Of a stretch of DNA of 64,000 nt, positions 33,861-43,799 are shown piece by piece. Source of the DNA: Euglena gracilis. Lineage: Eukaryota; Euglenida; Euglenophyceae; Euglenales. Position numbers and translations under genes: made by a program. Every line of letters starts with the position of its first letter. Position 1 is the first letter of the stretch. The notes beneath the pieces were generated by a model. It did no database searches. It was given only the letters and a program-made list of their open reading frames with translations, and was not told the DNA's origin. The stretch is taken from assembly GCA_039621445.1 (NCBI GenBank), contig CP154956.1:26862398-26926397 (forward strand). Reading direction: 5' to 3'.

Positions 33861-34393
33861 CAGCCCTTGGGATCCCCCAAAGGTCGTAAAAAGTGTCCCC
33901 CCTTTTCAAATGAAGTTGTGTACATGCTTACAAATAAAATGTCCCGTGAAAATGGGTTCAAATTCCAACCTTTCTCATGACAAAAACAACAACAGGAAAA
34001 ATATCTTCCCTAATTTTTCCCACTATTTTTCATGGAAAAACTGCGGAAATTGCCCCTGCAAATTTTTCGGCAATCCCAAATTGGTGCATGGTGCGTACAG
34101 TTGTCAACATCCCTCTGACCCTGAAAAATTGGTCTTAAAAAAGGAGCACGTTATTTAGGGGCAGAATGGCTTTTGTCTCCTCCTGCAATTTTGAACATTT
34201 TGTCAATTTTGCTGGTGCAAAATTGACGTCCACTGGACCCCCCAGAACCACCCCCTGGAACCAAAGCTTTTCTCCTCTTGAATTTTTCTTGTATTTTTTT
34301 CTGAATGTAAAAAAACTTTTTTTGAAGCCCCAAATCCAAACGTACGTGGGTAATCATCTACAGGATGAGGATGAAAATAAATTATTATGTGAA

Positions 34394-34614
34394 TACCCTC
34401 ACCCCCCCCTCAAAGTGTCCCTCCCCCCAAAGTGGCCAAATTTTTTGGCAAATTTCAGGTTCCCCCCCCCCCAAAGTGGCCATTTTCCTTTGGCGCCAAA
34501 GGCGCCGCAGGCCAAAACTTCACCCCCCCCCCAAATTGTCCCCCCTGCCAGAGTGGCCATTTTGGGGTCCCACGGTGCCTGGAGGGTGGCCACTTTGAGG
34601 GGGGGGTGAGGGTA
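34394..34614. mobile_element. MITE-like element with 24-bp perfect inverted ends
   Basis: TACCCTCACCCCCCCCTCAA... at 34,394 is exactly complementary to ...TTGAGGGGGGGGTGAGGGTA ending at 34,614 (24 bp). The interior has CCCCAAAGTGGCC repeats and a GGCGCC-AAA-GGCGCC hairpin at 34,491-34,506. This is the best-bounded member of the hairpin-repeat class. Confidence 0.7.
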
Positions 34615-35027
34615 GTTCATTTGGACCTCGTTCTGTCGCAAGGAGGAGCAATGTTCGCCAATGAGCATAATTAGTGTGTGCAATCCGCCAATCAGAATGG
34701 CGATTGCAAAATTGGTCAGGTGGCCTCACCCACCCACAGAATACGTCATGCATACGCCACTTCCAATGGGGCTTCAAAGGAGGGCAAATTGGAAAATTGG
34801 GGGGATTGGAAACCAGGGAGGAGGGCGCTTTTTAAAAAATGTGTCAAAAATCAGACTCACACGAACCATAAAATATCAAAACAGGATTTACTGACTTTGA
34901 ATTAACTTGATGTGTCCAAATTTTAATTTGGCGCCAATCTCCGGAGACCAGAAGGAAGTTTTTCCACCTTGAGGACATCCTAATTACTCGCTTTGGTTTC
35001 TTAATTTATTCAGGTCTAAAAGTCACC

Positions 35028-35639
35028 ATGCCAACGAAGGAGCAGTTGATGAAAATGGCAGAGCAAGTGAGGTTGGGTGGTAAGGGCAGTGTCCGCAGAA
35101 AGTTCAAAGCACCACATAAGACCACTGCTGCCGACGACCAAAAACTTCAGGGAGCTCTGAAGAAATTGGGAGTTAGTCCAATTGGAGATATCGAGGAAGT
35201 CAATTTGATTATGGACAATGGCAGCGTTGTACATTTCTCTCATCCTAAAGTTCAGGCGTCTATCCCATCCAACACGTATGTGGTGAGTGGCCACAGTGAG
35301 ACGAAGAAGCTGCAAGAAATGCTTCCAGGGATCATTAACCAGCTTGGTGCCGAAAACTTGGAACAGTTGAAGAACATTGCCAAGTCTATGGACACCGCCA
35401 AACAAACTTCTGCTGAAATAGTGGAGTCTTTTCTGCAGCATTAACCAATCTGTGAAAAGAAAAGGAGAAATGTCTTTTATTTGCCTGTTCCGTGCTTTCT
35501 TCAGCTCTTCCCTCTTCCCATTATTGAGTCATGTGAAATCAAAATTTGAATTTAGCTTGAATTTTTTAATTCCATGGAGCAGTTGTTTGGTGCCAAGGCC
35601 GCAGCTGATGACATCCCTGTGACCGAGGATTTCGAATGA
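35028..35639 (+). CDS. BTF3: Nascent polypeptide-associated complex subunit beta (NAC-beta/BTF3)
   Basis: NAC-beta forms a heterodimer with NAC-alpha that binds ribosomes at the tunnel exit and shields emerging chains in the cytosol. The first exon, 35,028-35,420, encodes 131 residues. GGKGSVRRK at residues 17-25 is the basic ribosome-binding motif. The NAC domain follows (KKLGVSPIGDIEEVNLIMDN, then HFSHPKVQASIPSNTYVVSG), then helices ending QLGAENLEQLKNIAKSMD. Reading on gives a stop at 35,444. A 159-bp intron (GT at 35,421, AG at 35,578-35,579), phase 0, joins to QLFGAKAAADDIPVTEDFE-stop, an acidic tail typical of the family. The total is 150 residues, near the usual 150-165. ATG is in the context GTCACCATGC, 17 nt after a probable 5'UTR acceptor (TTTATTCAG). 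It is the most compact gene in the window. Confidence 0.93.
35421..35579 (+). other. NAC-beta intron
   Basis: GTGGAG...CCATGGAG with a T-rich 3' part. Skipping it replaces a truncated ending (VESFLQH-stop) by the conserved acidic C-terminus. Confidence 0.75.
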
Positions 35640-35779
35640 ACAGGACAAGCGGTGACGTATCTGGACTGAAGACCTGCCTGTGCTTTGGTTACATGTTGTT
35701 GGAGGAAAATATTTTTAGTTTTTGGCAATTTTTACTACAATTTTTTTTTGTCAAACGCTGGGGATTTTTTTTGAACTTG

Positions 35780-35862
35780 GAAATAAATATGGCAAGTGAA
35801 CGTTGCCTCAAAATAATTATCGTTGCTGGAATTCTCCTCTCGCCAACTTTTTTTCAATAAAT
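35780..35862 (+). promoter_or_regulatory. Candidate polyadenylation signals of NAC-beta
   Basis: AATAAATA at 35,782 and CAATAAATTC at 35,857 lie 140-220 bp after the stop. They are positioned as expected for animal/plant-like signals, but use in this organism is unknown. Confidence 0.35.
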
Positions 35863-35869
35863 TCACTCG

Positions 35870-36830
35870 TTCCCTTTTCCCCAGGAAGAGCCGTTCCAAC
35901 CCTTCCCTTCCCCCCCCCCCGAGTTGCATGCAAGACAAGTCCCCGTCCAAAACATTTTTCTACTCCCAGATGCCACTCGTTCCGAACCAATCCGACCAGA
36001 CATTCAATTTCCGCACATTGGACCAGTCCCGGAATTTTTAAAGGTTTTTCGACCCAGGGAACAGAACCAGTCAATTGCTCAAGCACTGGCGGACCCCCCC
36101 CGAGGGTGTGACTGACTGGACCCGGGTCAAGTGGCCAGAGTGGAAATTTTTTGCTTACCCCACTGAGTGTCCAACCCTTCGAGTGGTGACCGACGGGCTT
36201 TTGGGGTAAACCCCACCAACCCAAACAGCACCCACCGTGGTCCGACTTTTGCGACCGGGTCAATACCCCCCCGGTTTCCGGCTAAAGGCCTAGATTTTGA
36301 ACTGAAAATGCGGGCAAGGTCATCGGACTTCAAAAAAATTCTTCAGATGGTACAAAAAATGACCCCAAAGGAGGGTTTGGGCGCTATTTTGGCTACTACG
36401 GGACATCGGGAAAAAAAATTGGGGCGCAAATAATGACCCCCTCGCCTGGACTTCGAAAAATAATACCCCGGGGGGAAGCCCGCCCCGGGGGCCAGCAAAA
36501 TTTTTCGGGACAGAACCATACCTTGGTCCCACGGCAATGGCTTTGTTACTATGTACTTTGAAATTTGACTGTTAAAACAAAATCAAAAGTTTTATGGCGC
36601 TTGCTGAGTATGCGCCTTGGGGGTGGCGGCCTGGCGATGGTCAAGCCATGGGCCGAGACCCTCCCCCTGGAATTCGGGCCGATTGCCCTGCCCAAATCGG
36701 GGGTCTGCTCTGTTCTCAGTGGGAGGCATCGAAAAAATCTTTTTTTTATGGCCCCAAAAGCTGGCCCCCCCTGGGGGTTGGCGGGACACCCCCCGGCCCT
36801 AAAAAAAACTCGTTGTTCGTGGGTTGGGGG
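35870..36830. other. Spacer, no recognised gene
   Basis: Contains poly-C blocks at 35,910 and 36,095 and a GAAGCCCGCCCCGGGGG stretch near 36,480. Several open frames overlap on both strands, but none shows family motifs. Confidence 0.4.
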
Positions 36831-36832
36831 GT

Positions 36833-37139
36833 ACTTGTCTGTTATCGTACGACGGACCCCCCCCTTTTGGTTATGGGACGAGGCCCTATTTTTGGGTTGC
36901 ACAGGGTTATTTGAAGGAGTAGGGTTAGGTGCGCACGTGTCCCTGTTGCGCTACATGGCCACGTTGCGCTCCATGGCCATGTAGCGCAACATGGCCGTGT
37001 AGCGCAATGTGGCCATGTAGCGCAACATGCATGTGCGCACCTAACCCTATTCCTTTAAATAACCCTAAAGCAACCCAAAAAATGGGTGTCGTACCATAAC
37101 CAAAAGGGGGGGGGGTCCGTCGTACGATAACAGACAAGT
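36833..37139. mobile_element. Foldback element with about 100-bp inverted arms
   Basis: ACTTGTCTGTTATCGTACGA (36,833) is complementary to TCGTACGATAACAGACAAGT (37,139). The arms continue inward through CGGACCCCCCCC, TTTTGGTTATGG, GGGTTGC..GGGTTATTT and AGGGTTAGGTGCGCAC. The centre is made of about six alternating ATGGCCATGTAGCGCAAC units in both orientations. No coding content. Confidence 0.85.
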
Positions 37140-37556
37140 TCCGGTTGGGGACGCTGGGCCCCCCTTTTGGTTACGTTGATGAGGCTCCTTTTTGGTGGAT
37201 CAGTAGTTAAATCCCCTAGGGTGCCCTTGAAAATTGTGTCTGAAAGACCCCAAGGAAAGGGATCTTGATAAGGGATCAGAATTAAAGCCAGTTGAAGGGA
37301 ATCCCTGGTCTGGCACAAGCCAAAGAATCAGGGGGGGAAAACTGCACACGGGACAGTCAAAAACTGCACTGCAAAGAAAATTGCAAAAATCTGCAAAAAC
37401 TGCAAAAAAATGCAAAAAAAACTGCACTTCAGAAAAAATAAAAATAAACAAGCGGAAATGGTGTGCATATGCAAAACACCATAAATTGCGACCACATAAG
37501 CACGCCCCAATTCACCTAACCCCCCTCCCTAATAGTAGGGCATGCCCTCTACAAGA

Positions 37557-37600
37557 GCAGGGTCCAAATAGTAGAGCACCCCCCCTCTGGCGAAGCGCGT
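37557..37600 (+). repeat. Flanking repeat, left copy
   Basis: AGGGTCCAAATAGTAGAGCA with CCCCTCTGGCGAAGCG following. A second copy lies at 39,065-39,107, bracketing the SINE block. CTACAAGAGCA(GGGT) occurs nearby three times. Confidence 0.75.
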
Positions 37601-38042
37601 CCACTACAAGAGCACCCGCCGGAAAACCAATGGAAGCGGAAGCAAGGCAAGTCATTCCATGTGATTGTGGCAAGGTTTGTAATTTGCCTCCAAAAGGCAA
37701 GCTTCCCAGAGCTCAGCAGCTGCACAATTCCTCCAACCACGGCTGCCTTTGGCGATTGGCTGCCGGTTTAAGGGAGGTTGAGTGCACCGCAAACTGACTG
37801 GGCTTGAACTGGTAATTGCCATCGGGACTTTTTTGATTCTGAACAACCTTTTATGCCCTGAAAATTTTTTCAGTCCAGAAACATTTTACTACTCCAGACA
37901 CACTTCCAAAACACTTTACTATTGCAGACTAGAAAGCCGGCTCGGGGCACCGGAGTGCACCATGCTAGCTTCGGAGTCGGACATTGAGGCAAGTGGGAAA
38001 CGCTGTAGGAAAATGTGTGTGATGTACACTACAAGAGCAGGG

Positions 38043-38382
38043 TGTATATGTTGGTTGTCACCACCTGCCGTTGGACGGCCACGGGGCAGCTCATACTGCT
38101 TGCCGTGGCACGCCCTCAGGCGGGGAACTACACCCAAGGTCCGGCCAACCAGTGTCTCGTCCTTGGGCGCAGTTACGCGCGCCGGTCGATCCCCGCGGTA
38201 TGCCCTCTGCCCGTACGGGATCGACCAGGACTCACACGGCGGGACCTGGGTCTCGAACCCACGACCTCCCGCGTGTGAGCCCAGCACCTTACCGAATAAG
38301 CTACTCGAGCGATACTCGGCTTGGTACTACGCGCCGGCTACCAACCTCCGTAGGATCTCCCGTCTGCCGCACACACTCCCCT
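38043..38382 (-). mobile_element. tRNA-derived SINE, copy 1
   Basis: The minus strand of 38,237-38,312 has a pol III A box (TAGCTTATTCGGTAAGG), an anticodon-loop-like CTCACAC as in tRNA-Val(CAC), and a perfect B box GGTTCGAGACC. The acceptor stem does not close, so it is tRNA-derived rather than a tRNA gene. The copy is about 340 bp, very GC-rich, and nearly identical to the second copy 680 bp away. Confidence 0.75.
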
Positions 38383-38723
38383 CCCAAGAGCCTTACTACA
38401 CTAGCCCACTGCGTCACTATGGCCGTGGACCCTGCAGCTCGGGTTATGCCTCACACGGCCCTAGTTGGCTGAGTGCCTCTCACGAGTACTGCGTCACCAG
38501 GCTGCCGACCCCTGCAGCTCGGGTTTGCTATTGCCGGCAGTTTACGTGTTGTCGACTTCCACGGGCTCTGCCGCCTTGGAGCGTCCCCCTTAGCATCGGC
38601 TTGAGGCTTTGGAACGGTGTAGGAGTTTCAGTCGCCCTAGACTCGGCGCGTCCGCCTCCGCCTTCCGGGCGCCGTGGGGTCAGGCTCTGACTTCCCGGTT
38701 CGTGTGGCATTAGACGGGTTCCT
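38383..38723. repeat. GC-rich segment between SINE copies
   Basis: Unique within the window except for a repeated CTGCAGCTCGGGTT phrase (38,433 and 38,513). Probably part of a composite SINE body or an adjacent element. The long frame across it is compositional. Confidence 0.4.
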
Positions 38724-39064
38724 CTGCTACCATGTATATGTTGGTTGTCACCACCTGCCGTTGGACGGCCACGGGGCAGCTCATACTGCTTGCCGTGGCA
38801 CGCCCTCAGGCGGGGAACTACACCCAAGGTCCGGCCAACCAGTGTCTCGTCCTTGGGCGCAGTTACGCGCGCCGGTCGATCCCCGCGGTATGCCCTCTGC
38901 CCGTACGGGATCGACCAGGACTCACACGGCGGGACCTGGGTCTCGTAACCACGACCTCCCGCGTGTGAGCCCAGCACCTTACCGAATAAGCTACTCGAGC
39001 GATACTCGGCTTGGTACTACGCGCCGGCTACCAACCTCCGTAGGATCTCCCGTCTGCCGCACAC
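38724..39064 (-). mobile_element. tRNA-derived SINE, copy 2
   Basis: Matches copy 1 base for base over about 335 bp, except in the B box, where CTCGAACCCACG is CTCGTAACCACG. This destroys GGTTCGA. A recent duplicate whose internal promoter may be dead. Confidence 0.75.
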
Positions 39065-39145
39065 ACAGGGTCCAAATAGAAGAGCACCCCCCTCTGGCGA
39101 AGCGACGCTCTACAATTAGGAGGGTTTAACTTTTTTTTTGCACAG

Positions 39146-39300
39146 CTTTCGAGTTGGAGGACGACAAAATGGAAGGGTACAATGTACATGGTTTTCATGC
39201 ACTGTATTTGCCCCATGGGGTGGAGTCCAAGGCCAAGATCAACTGTTTGCGAAAGCAAATTCATAAACAAAATTTCCTTCTACTTTTTGGGGGTAGTGAT
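39146..39300 (+). CDS. Isolated exon, possibly Ku70-like
   Basis: A T-run and acceptor TTTTTTTTTGCACAG precede FELEDDKMEGYNVHGFHALY, LPHGVESKAKINCLRKQIHK and QNF. The pattern (acidic-D-x-K...GFHxxYLP...) resembles the segment of Ku70 that starts the C-terminal arm, where GFH/GIH-hydrophobic-YLP-x-x-D occurs. No other exon of the gene is recognised, and downstream sequence is satellite and DIRS DNA, so the gene may be interrupted or may continue elsewhere. Confidence 0.35.
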
Positions 39301-40445
39301 GTCGGTCCAAAACGAGGTATAATTCATTTTAGAACATTTACTATAAGATTTCCTGTAGTAATCCTACTAGAAAAATCTATAACAAATTACTATTTAAAAA
39401 TTTCAGAATCTGTGATTCTGGTTTAATTAGTCGTTTGATCCAGATTTTGTTAGAAGTCGGCCTACGGAATTATTCTAATTTAATTCTGGTATTATCGCCT
39501 ATTTTTTATTTTTTCAGAATCTGTTTGAAGGAAATAAATCGGAATATTTAGGCGGGACTTCCAGATTTTGCTTGAAGTCGACGTTATGCATCTGTCAAAC
39601 AAAATTCTGGATCAATCGCTTATTTAATCCGTACTTTCTTCTATATAATTTTTCTTTAGGATTTTGAATCGAAATTTGTTTGGGATCGACACGAAGTGAA
39701 ACCAAATCATCCCAAATGAAATTCGGCTTTCACGACTATTTATTCTCTTCAGAATCTGTGCTTCTGATGTAATTAGTAAAATATACCGAATTTTGTTAGG
39801 GATTGATATTCTGATTCACCCTAATTTATTTTCGGATCAAATTCCTATTTAAACCAGATTTTCTGATTCTTCTAATTAGTCGTTTGATCCAGAATTTGCT
39901 AGAAAATTTCCGTAGGTCCACTTCTAGAAAAATATGGAATTCCCGCCTAAATAAAAATACGGAATCTCAGTTTCTGGTTCTGAAAAAAAAATATGAATTT
40001 GGTCCGAAAAATGATTGTGTTTCACTTGATGTCGATCACAATCAAAATTTGGCTTTAAATCCTATTTAATCTTCACAGAATCTCAGATTCTGATTTATTT
40101 ATTCCTTTGTTGAGAAAATTGCTTGATTTCAGCTGAAAGTCCTACTCAAGCAAAATTCTCAATTAATCGCTACATCTTCTGTTCAGAATCTTTGATTCTG
40201 GTTTAAATAGTATTTTGACGAGAATTTTGTTAGGGGTGAACCTACGGAATCTTCCTAACTAATTTCTCAACAAATTACTAAATAAAAAACAGAATTTCAA
40301 AAAATGAAATTCTGGGATCCCGAAATAGCAAATTGATGAGAATTTTGCTTGTGTTTCACTTCATGTCGATCACATTCTGCTATTTGTTCCTCAAGAATTT
40401 CAAAAAGTGAAATTCTTTTTTTGGTTAGCCGTTTGATCCGAATTT
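39300..40445. repeat. AT-rich degenerate satellite, unit about 110-120 bp
   Basis: About nine diverged units carry CAGAATCTGTGATTCTG (palindromic AGAATC-TGT-GATTCT), then ATTAGTCGTTTGATCCAGAT, TTTTGTTAG, GTCGxCxTACGGAAT and a CTATTTAAT end. Base composition and the absence of G/C runs set it apart from all neighbouring DNA. Confidence 0.7.
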
Positions 40446-40467
40446 TGGGTCGAGGTCTACCAAGACC

Positions 40468-40590
40468 ATCCGGGCTCCGCACTGCGAGATGGTGAGGTCC
40501 TGCTTTTTTTTTTTTTTTGCCGGCTGCTCTGTTGTGGTGTATTTGTCTGCGCTTCTTACTGCTTTTTGTTGCCGGAGTTGGCTGATTCCT
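40468..40590 (+). repeat. DIRS left terminal repeat
   Basis: CATCCGGGCTCCGCACTGCG then GATGGTGAGGTCCTGC, a T-run, GCCGGCTGCTCTGTTGTGG and GTTGCCGGAGTTGGC. Matches the reverse complement of 45,000-45,115, and a diverged direct copy at 45,434-45,560. Confidence 0.85.
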
Positions 40591-40605
40591 AATTCTGCTC
40601 TTCGA

Positions 40606-40835
40606 CGTCAAGGAGAAAGAATTTCACTGTTGCGGATTCAACTGAAATTTTTTACGAGGAGTATTGCATTCACGAAGACCATCACTGTCATCAACTGGTG
40701 GACCAAACTTTTTTCGGACCCTCGACTTCAAGGATGAAGAATTCAAATCTTCGAGTTCAACTGGAATTATTCCCAGAAGCATTGCAATTACGAAGACAAA
40801 AGTCAAGTGCTGGACTTCCATGCAGAATGTATTTC
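40606..40835 (+). repeat. Tandem duplication of about 123 bp in DIRS leader
   Basis: TCGACGTCAAGGAGAAAGAA.. and TCGACTTCAAGGATGAAGAA.. both continue with TTCAACTG(G)AA, a GCATTG/GCATTC block and ACGAAGAC. Moderately diverged. Confidence 0.6.
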
Positions 40836-41368
40836 CAAGAAATTCAGACTGTGAATAAGAACTTCAAAGAACTTCCAAGACAGCAGCTGAAGCTGGGGAA
40901 GGTGGAGACACAGCAGCAGCTGCAGAAGCTGGAGCGGCGGCAGGAACACGTCAGTCCGTGGCCGTCGCAACCCCCCACTACATCAAAGATTACAAAATCA
41001 CCACTCAACATTGCAACGGCCATGGACCATGGACAACTGTGGTCAGGAAGACAGGAAGACAGAAGGGAGAACCATCACAGGCCGAACAGACTCCCCCCCT
41101 TTTTTCTCTGTTCCCCCCTTCCAGGGGACAAAGCAAGGGCTATGGCAACCTTTCAAGAAATATCAAAAATCCAAGGGATTCAAGTTGTGTCCGCAGCCTT
41201 TGAGGTGCTGAGTGCAGTGTATATCACAGAGTAGTGCGCTGGCATGCCAAGGCTGGGTTAAGACTTACCCTGCGTAATTAGGAACTCCCATCTGTATATT
41301 TTTTCTGTGCAGTGGCAATCAGCGTACTCCTTTGTCATGTTTGCCTGTCCAAGTGATTTTGGATTGCT

Positions 41369-42110
41369 TTGTCCTCTGGTGTAACTTTGGATTTTGAAGT
41401 GAGCTCCGCATCAAGATGGGGAAAAAGTCAAGGGCCAGAAGGGTTGAAGTGCAAGAAAAAGAATGGAGGCCCCCAAGGGGGAAATCGCCACACCCCCGTT
41501 GCACAAAGTCAGATTCAAGGCGACCCCTTCAAAATGGCTATGGCAGCCATCATTCAACAGGGCCTGCGGCCCAGATTCAAGGCTATGGAAACCCTCATTC
41601 AAGAGAACAGGGGGCCCAGATGCAAGGCTATGGAAGCCAGAATCCCAGCCTGGAAAGATCCCATTGGCGAAGAGTATGTCCAACTTTCCCCCCAGCACCC
41701 TCAAAAGGGCCCCCCAGAAGATAATCAGCCAAGACCCCCCAGCCTTATATGTACCTCCCCACTGCAGACACAGACCTTCCCCTATAACTCAAAAGCAGGG
41801 GGAAAGCTTGTCTTTGGGAAGCCCTATGGCAGGGCCAGGTGTGACCCCAGTGATGGGGCTGCCAGAGGTGACCCCAGTGATGAGGCAGCCAGGGGGAAGG
41901 ACCCCAGTGATGGGGCGGGCCTGTGGAATCCCCAGGCACATTACATCCAGGGGTGCCCCCTTACAAGGCCCTGAAGGTCAGCATTTCCCATTGGGTCAAA
42001 GCAGGAGCCAGCAGAGAGGTGTTAAGCCTGATAAGGGAGGGGGTTATGGCAGATATTCCCCTCCGTCATCAGTTGTCTTTAAAAGTTCCCTTCAAAACCC
42101 CTTAAGAAAT
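41369..42110 (+). pseudogene. DIRS ORF1-like region (broken)
   Basis: Overlapping open frames carry repeats of IQGYGNPHS/MQGYGSQNPS type (41,570-41,650) and Pro-rich stretches with PVMGLPEVTPVM repeats (41,840-41,920). The position between the left repeat and RT suits the ORF1 (gag-like) product or an RT N-terminal extension. It shows no clear similarity to the ORF1 of the neighbouring DIRS copy. Confidence 0.4.
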
Positions 42111-42119
42111 CATGACTGC

Positions 42120-42830
42120 CCAGAAAATTCTGAGGGAATATACGAATGTGCAGGGGCAACCAGGCAAATCCCCCCAGAGGAGGCAAAACATTTTGTCCCT
42201 TACTTCATCGTTTCCAAAAATGAAGGGGAAAAGACAAACAAAATATTAATTTTAGACTGTCGACAGTTTAATCTCCACCTCACCCCCAGAAATTCAGACT
42301 GGAACACATGGAAAACATCTTCCCATGTAAAAAAAAGGTTGGTTTTGTTAAAAAAAAAAACGATCTGAAAGATGCTATTTCCATGTACAGCTACACAGCA
42401 GCTTAGAAAGATACGTTTGCATGCAAGTGGGGGGGGGAACCTGGCAGTCTCAAGCTGCATGCTTTGGCATCAGCAGCCTGCCACAAAAATTTATGACTCT
42501 CATGAGAGTTTGGGAAAGGAAATGGAGAAAGGAGGGAAACGTGGTTTCCATCTACCTGGACGACATTTTGCTGTTAGCCCCCAGCAAAAAGACAGCAGCC
42601 CAACATTTGACAGAAATGAAAAGGACCTCTTACTGGCAGGTTTCAGATTAAACCTCCACAAATCCTGTCTGGAACCCACACAGGAAGTAAAGCATTTGAG
42701 CCAGTGGATCAATTTGAAAAAGGACAAACTCGAAATTCTTCAGGAAAAACTAAAATTCTTAAGAAAGGAGCTAGGAAAGGTGCTCACAGCACAAAAAGTG
42801 ATCTGCAGAAAATAATTTCTATTCTGTGGC
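42120..42830 (+). pseudogene. DIRS reverse transcriptase domain (frameshifted)
   Basis: HFVPYFIVSKNEGEKTNKIL and ILDCRQFNLHLTP (RT motif 1-2 region) are followed by DLKDAI (motif A, 42,362), FGISSLPQKFMTLMRVWERK (motif B region) and VVSIYLDDILLLAPSKK. The catalytic YLDD is at 42,553-42,564. Frame changes near 42,310-42,420 coincide with an A-run and a G-run, suggesting slippage indels. Confidence 0.8.
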
Positions 42831-42859
42831 AAGTCAGATGCTATTTAGTCTCAACGCCA

Positions 42860-43320
42860 TTTCTCAGAATTCTGACAGATCAACCTTGCAAAATGGTGGA
42901 TCTGCACACAAAGTGGGGTTGGGACCACAACCTAACCATTCCCCAGGGGGGCAAAGGATCAAATTGTGGAATTAAAAGCATTTTTACAGCCAGGGGTTGG
43001 CAGGGCTTTTCAATCCCAGGCCGCTCAGGAACTGTTCTCAGACAGCAGCACCTGGCAGTGGGGGGGGGGGCTGGACAAAAACTCAGGCCAAAGGTACAAG
43101 ATTTTTGGAGGGACCTGCATGTCCTTCATATCAACAAAAAAGAGTTGACGACGGCAGTGAAAACAGTAAAGGCTTTGGCAAAGCAAAAACAAACAATTGT
43201 CCTTCACGTGGACAGCCAGGTAGCTGTAAGATATTTAACAAAACGGGGAGGAAAAAAGCCCTACTGAAATTCCATCTTAAAACCTCTTCTGTACAATTGT
43301 CAAGAAAAGCAAATCATTTT
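42860..43320 (+). pseudogene. DIRS RNase H domain (frameshifted)
   Basis: Order: LFSDSSTWQWGGGLDKNS (first Asp strand), HVLHINKKELTTAVKTVKAL (helix with Glu) and TIVLHVDSQVAVRYLTKRGG (second Asp). The G-run at 43,061 breaks the frame. Confidence 0.75.
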
Positions 43321-43670
43321 GCAGGGGGTTTGTGTTTCCAACCAGGAGCAATTGGCAGACTCCCTGACCAGGGAGCAAAAAGATCCAGGGGATTATACCC
43401 TAAATCTACACGTTTTTCACCGGGTTCTGCAGTTTTTCAAAAAAGACATAACCCCACAGGTGGACATGTTTTGCACACCCAGCAATAAAAAATTCCCCAA
43501 GTTCATTTGTCGAAACCCCCACCAAGGGGCCTTGCTGGTGGCCTTGAAGGCAGATTTAAGGGGCCTCCCCCCAGTTTATGCAAACCCTCCCTGCAGCATT
43601 ATTTCCATGTGGGGTCAGATATTAATGTTAAACCCAGACCTAACTTGTCTGTTAATCGTTCCCCACTGAG
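43320..43670 (+). pseudogene. DIRS post-RNase H segment
   Basis: EQLADSLTREQKDPGDYTLN, FHRVLQFFKKDITPQVDMFC and KKFPKFICRNP match the family pattern in which RNase H is followed by N..AD.LSR, then (V/I)D.F.....K...F, and a hydrophobic end. Here ISMWGQILMLNPDLTCLLIV replaces the usual end. Confidence 0.65.
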
Positions 43671-43799
43671 CTTCGACATCATGGTGGCGCCAATTAATGT
43701 CAATAAGGCAGCCAGGCAGCAACGTTTTGCTTGTACCCCCCCCAGTGGGGTCTGTTCACCAACTGCTGGGGGGAGGAGATGCCCCCCCCCCCAAGGTGC

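Noticed and set aside
37035-37080. Telomere-like CCCTAA words
   Set aside because: Only two isolated copies within the foldback arm. No tandem array.
38237-38312. tRNA-Val gene
   Set aside because: A and B boxes and the anticodon loop are present, but the acceptor and anticodon stems do not pair. It is embedded in a repeated 340-bp unit, so it is a SINE head.
37782-38690. 302-residue open frame on the plus strand
   Set aside because: It runs across a tRNA-derived SINE copy and adjacent GC-rich repeat. The same peptide words recur where the second SINE copy lies. Not a gene.
43480-43670. DIRS-associated adenine methyltransferase domain (VYANPPCSII resembling a PPY motif)
   Set aside because: The stretch sits where DIRS elements have the conserved post-RNase H segment, and no other methyltransferase motif is seen.
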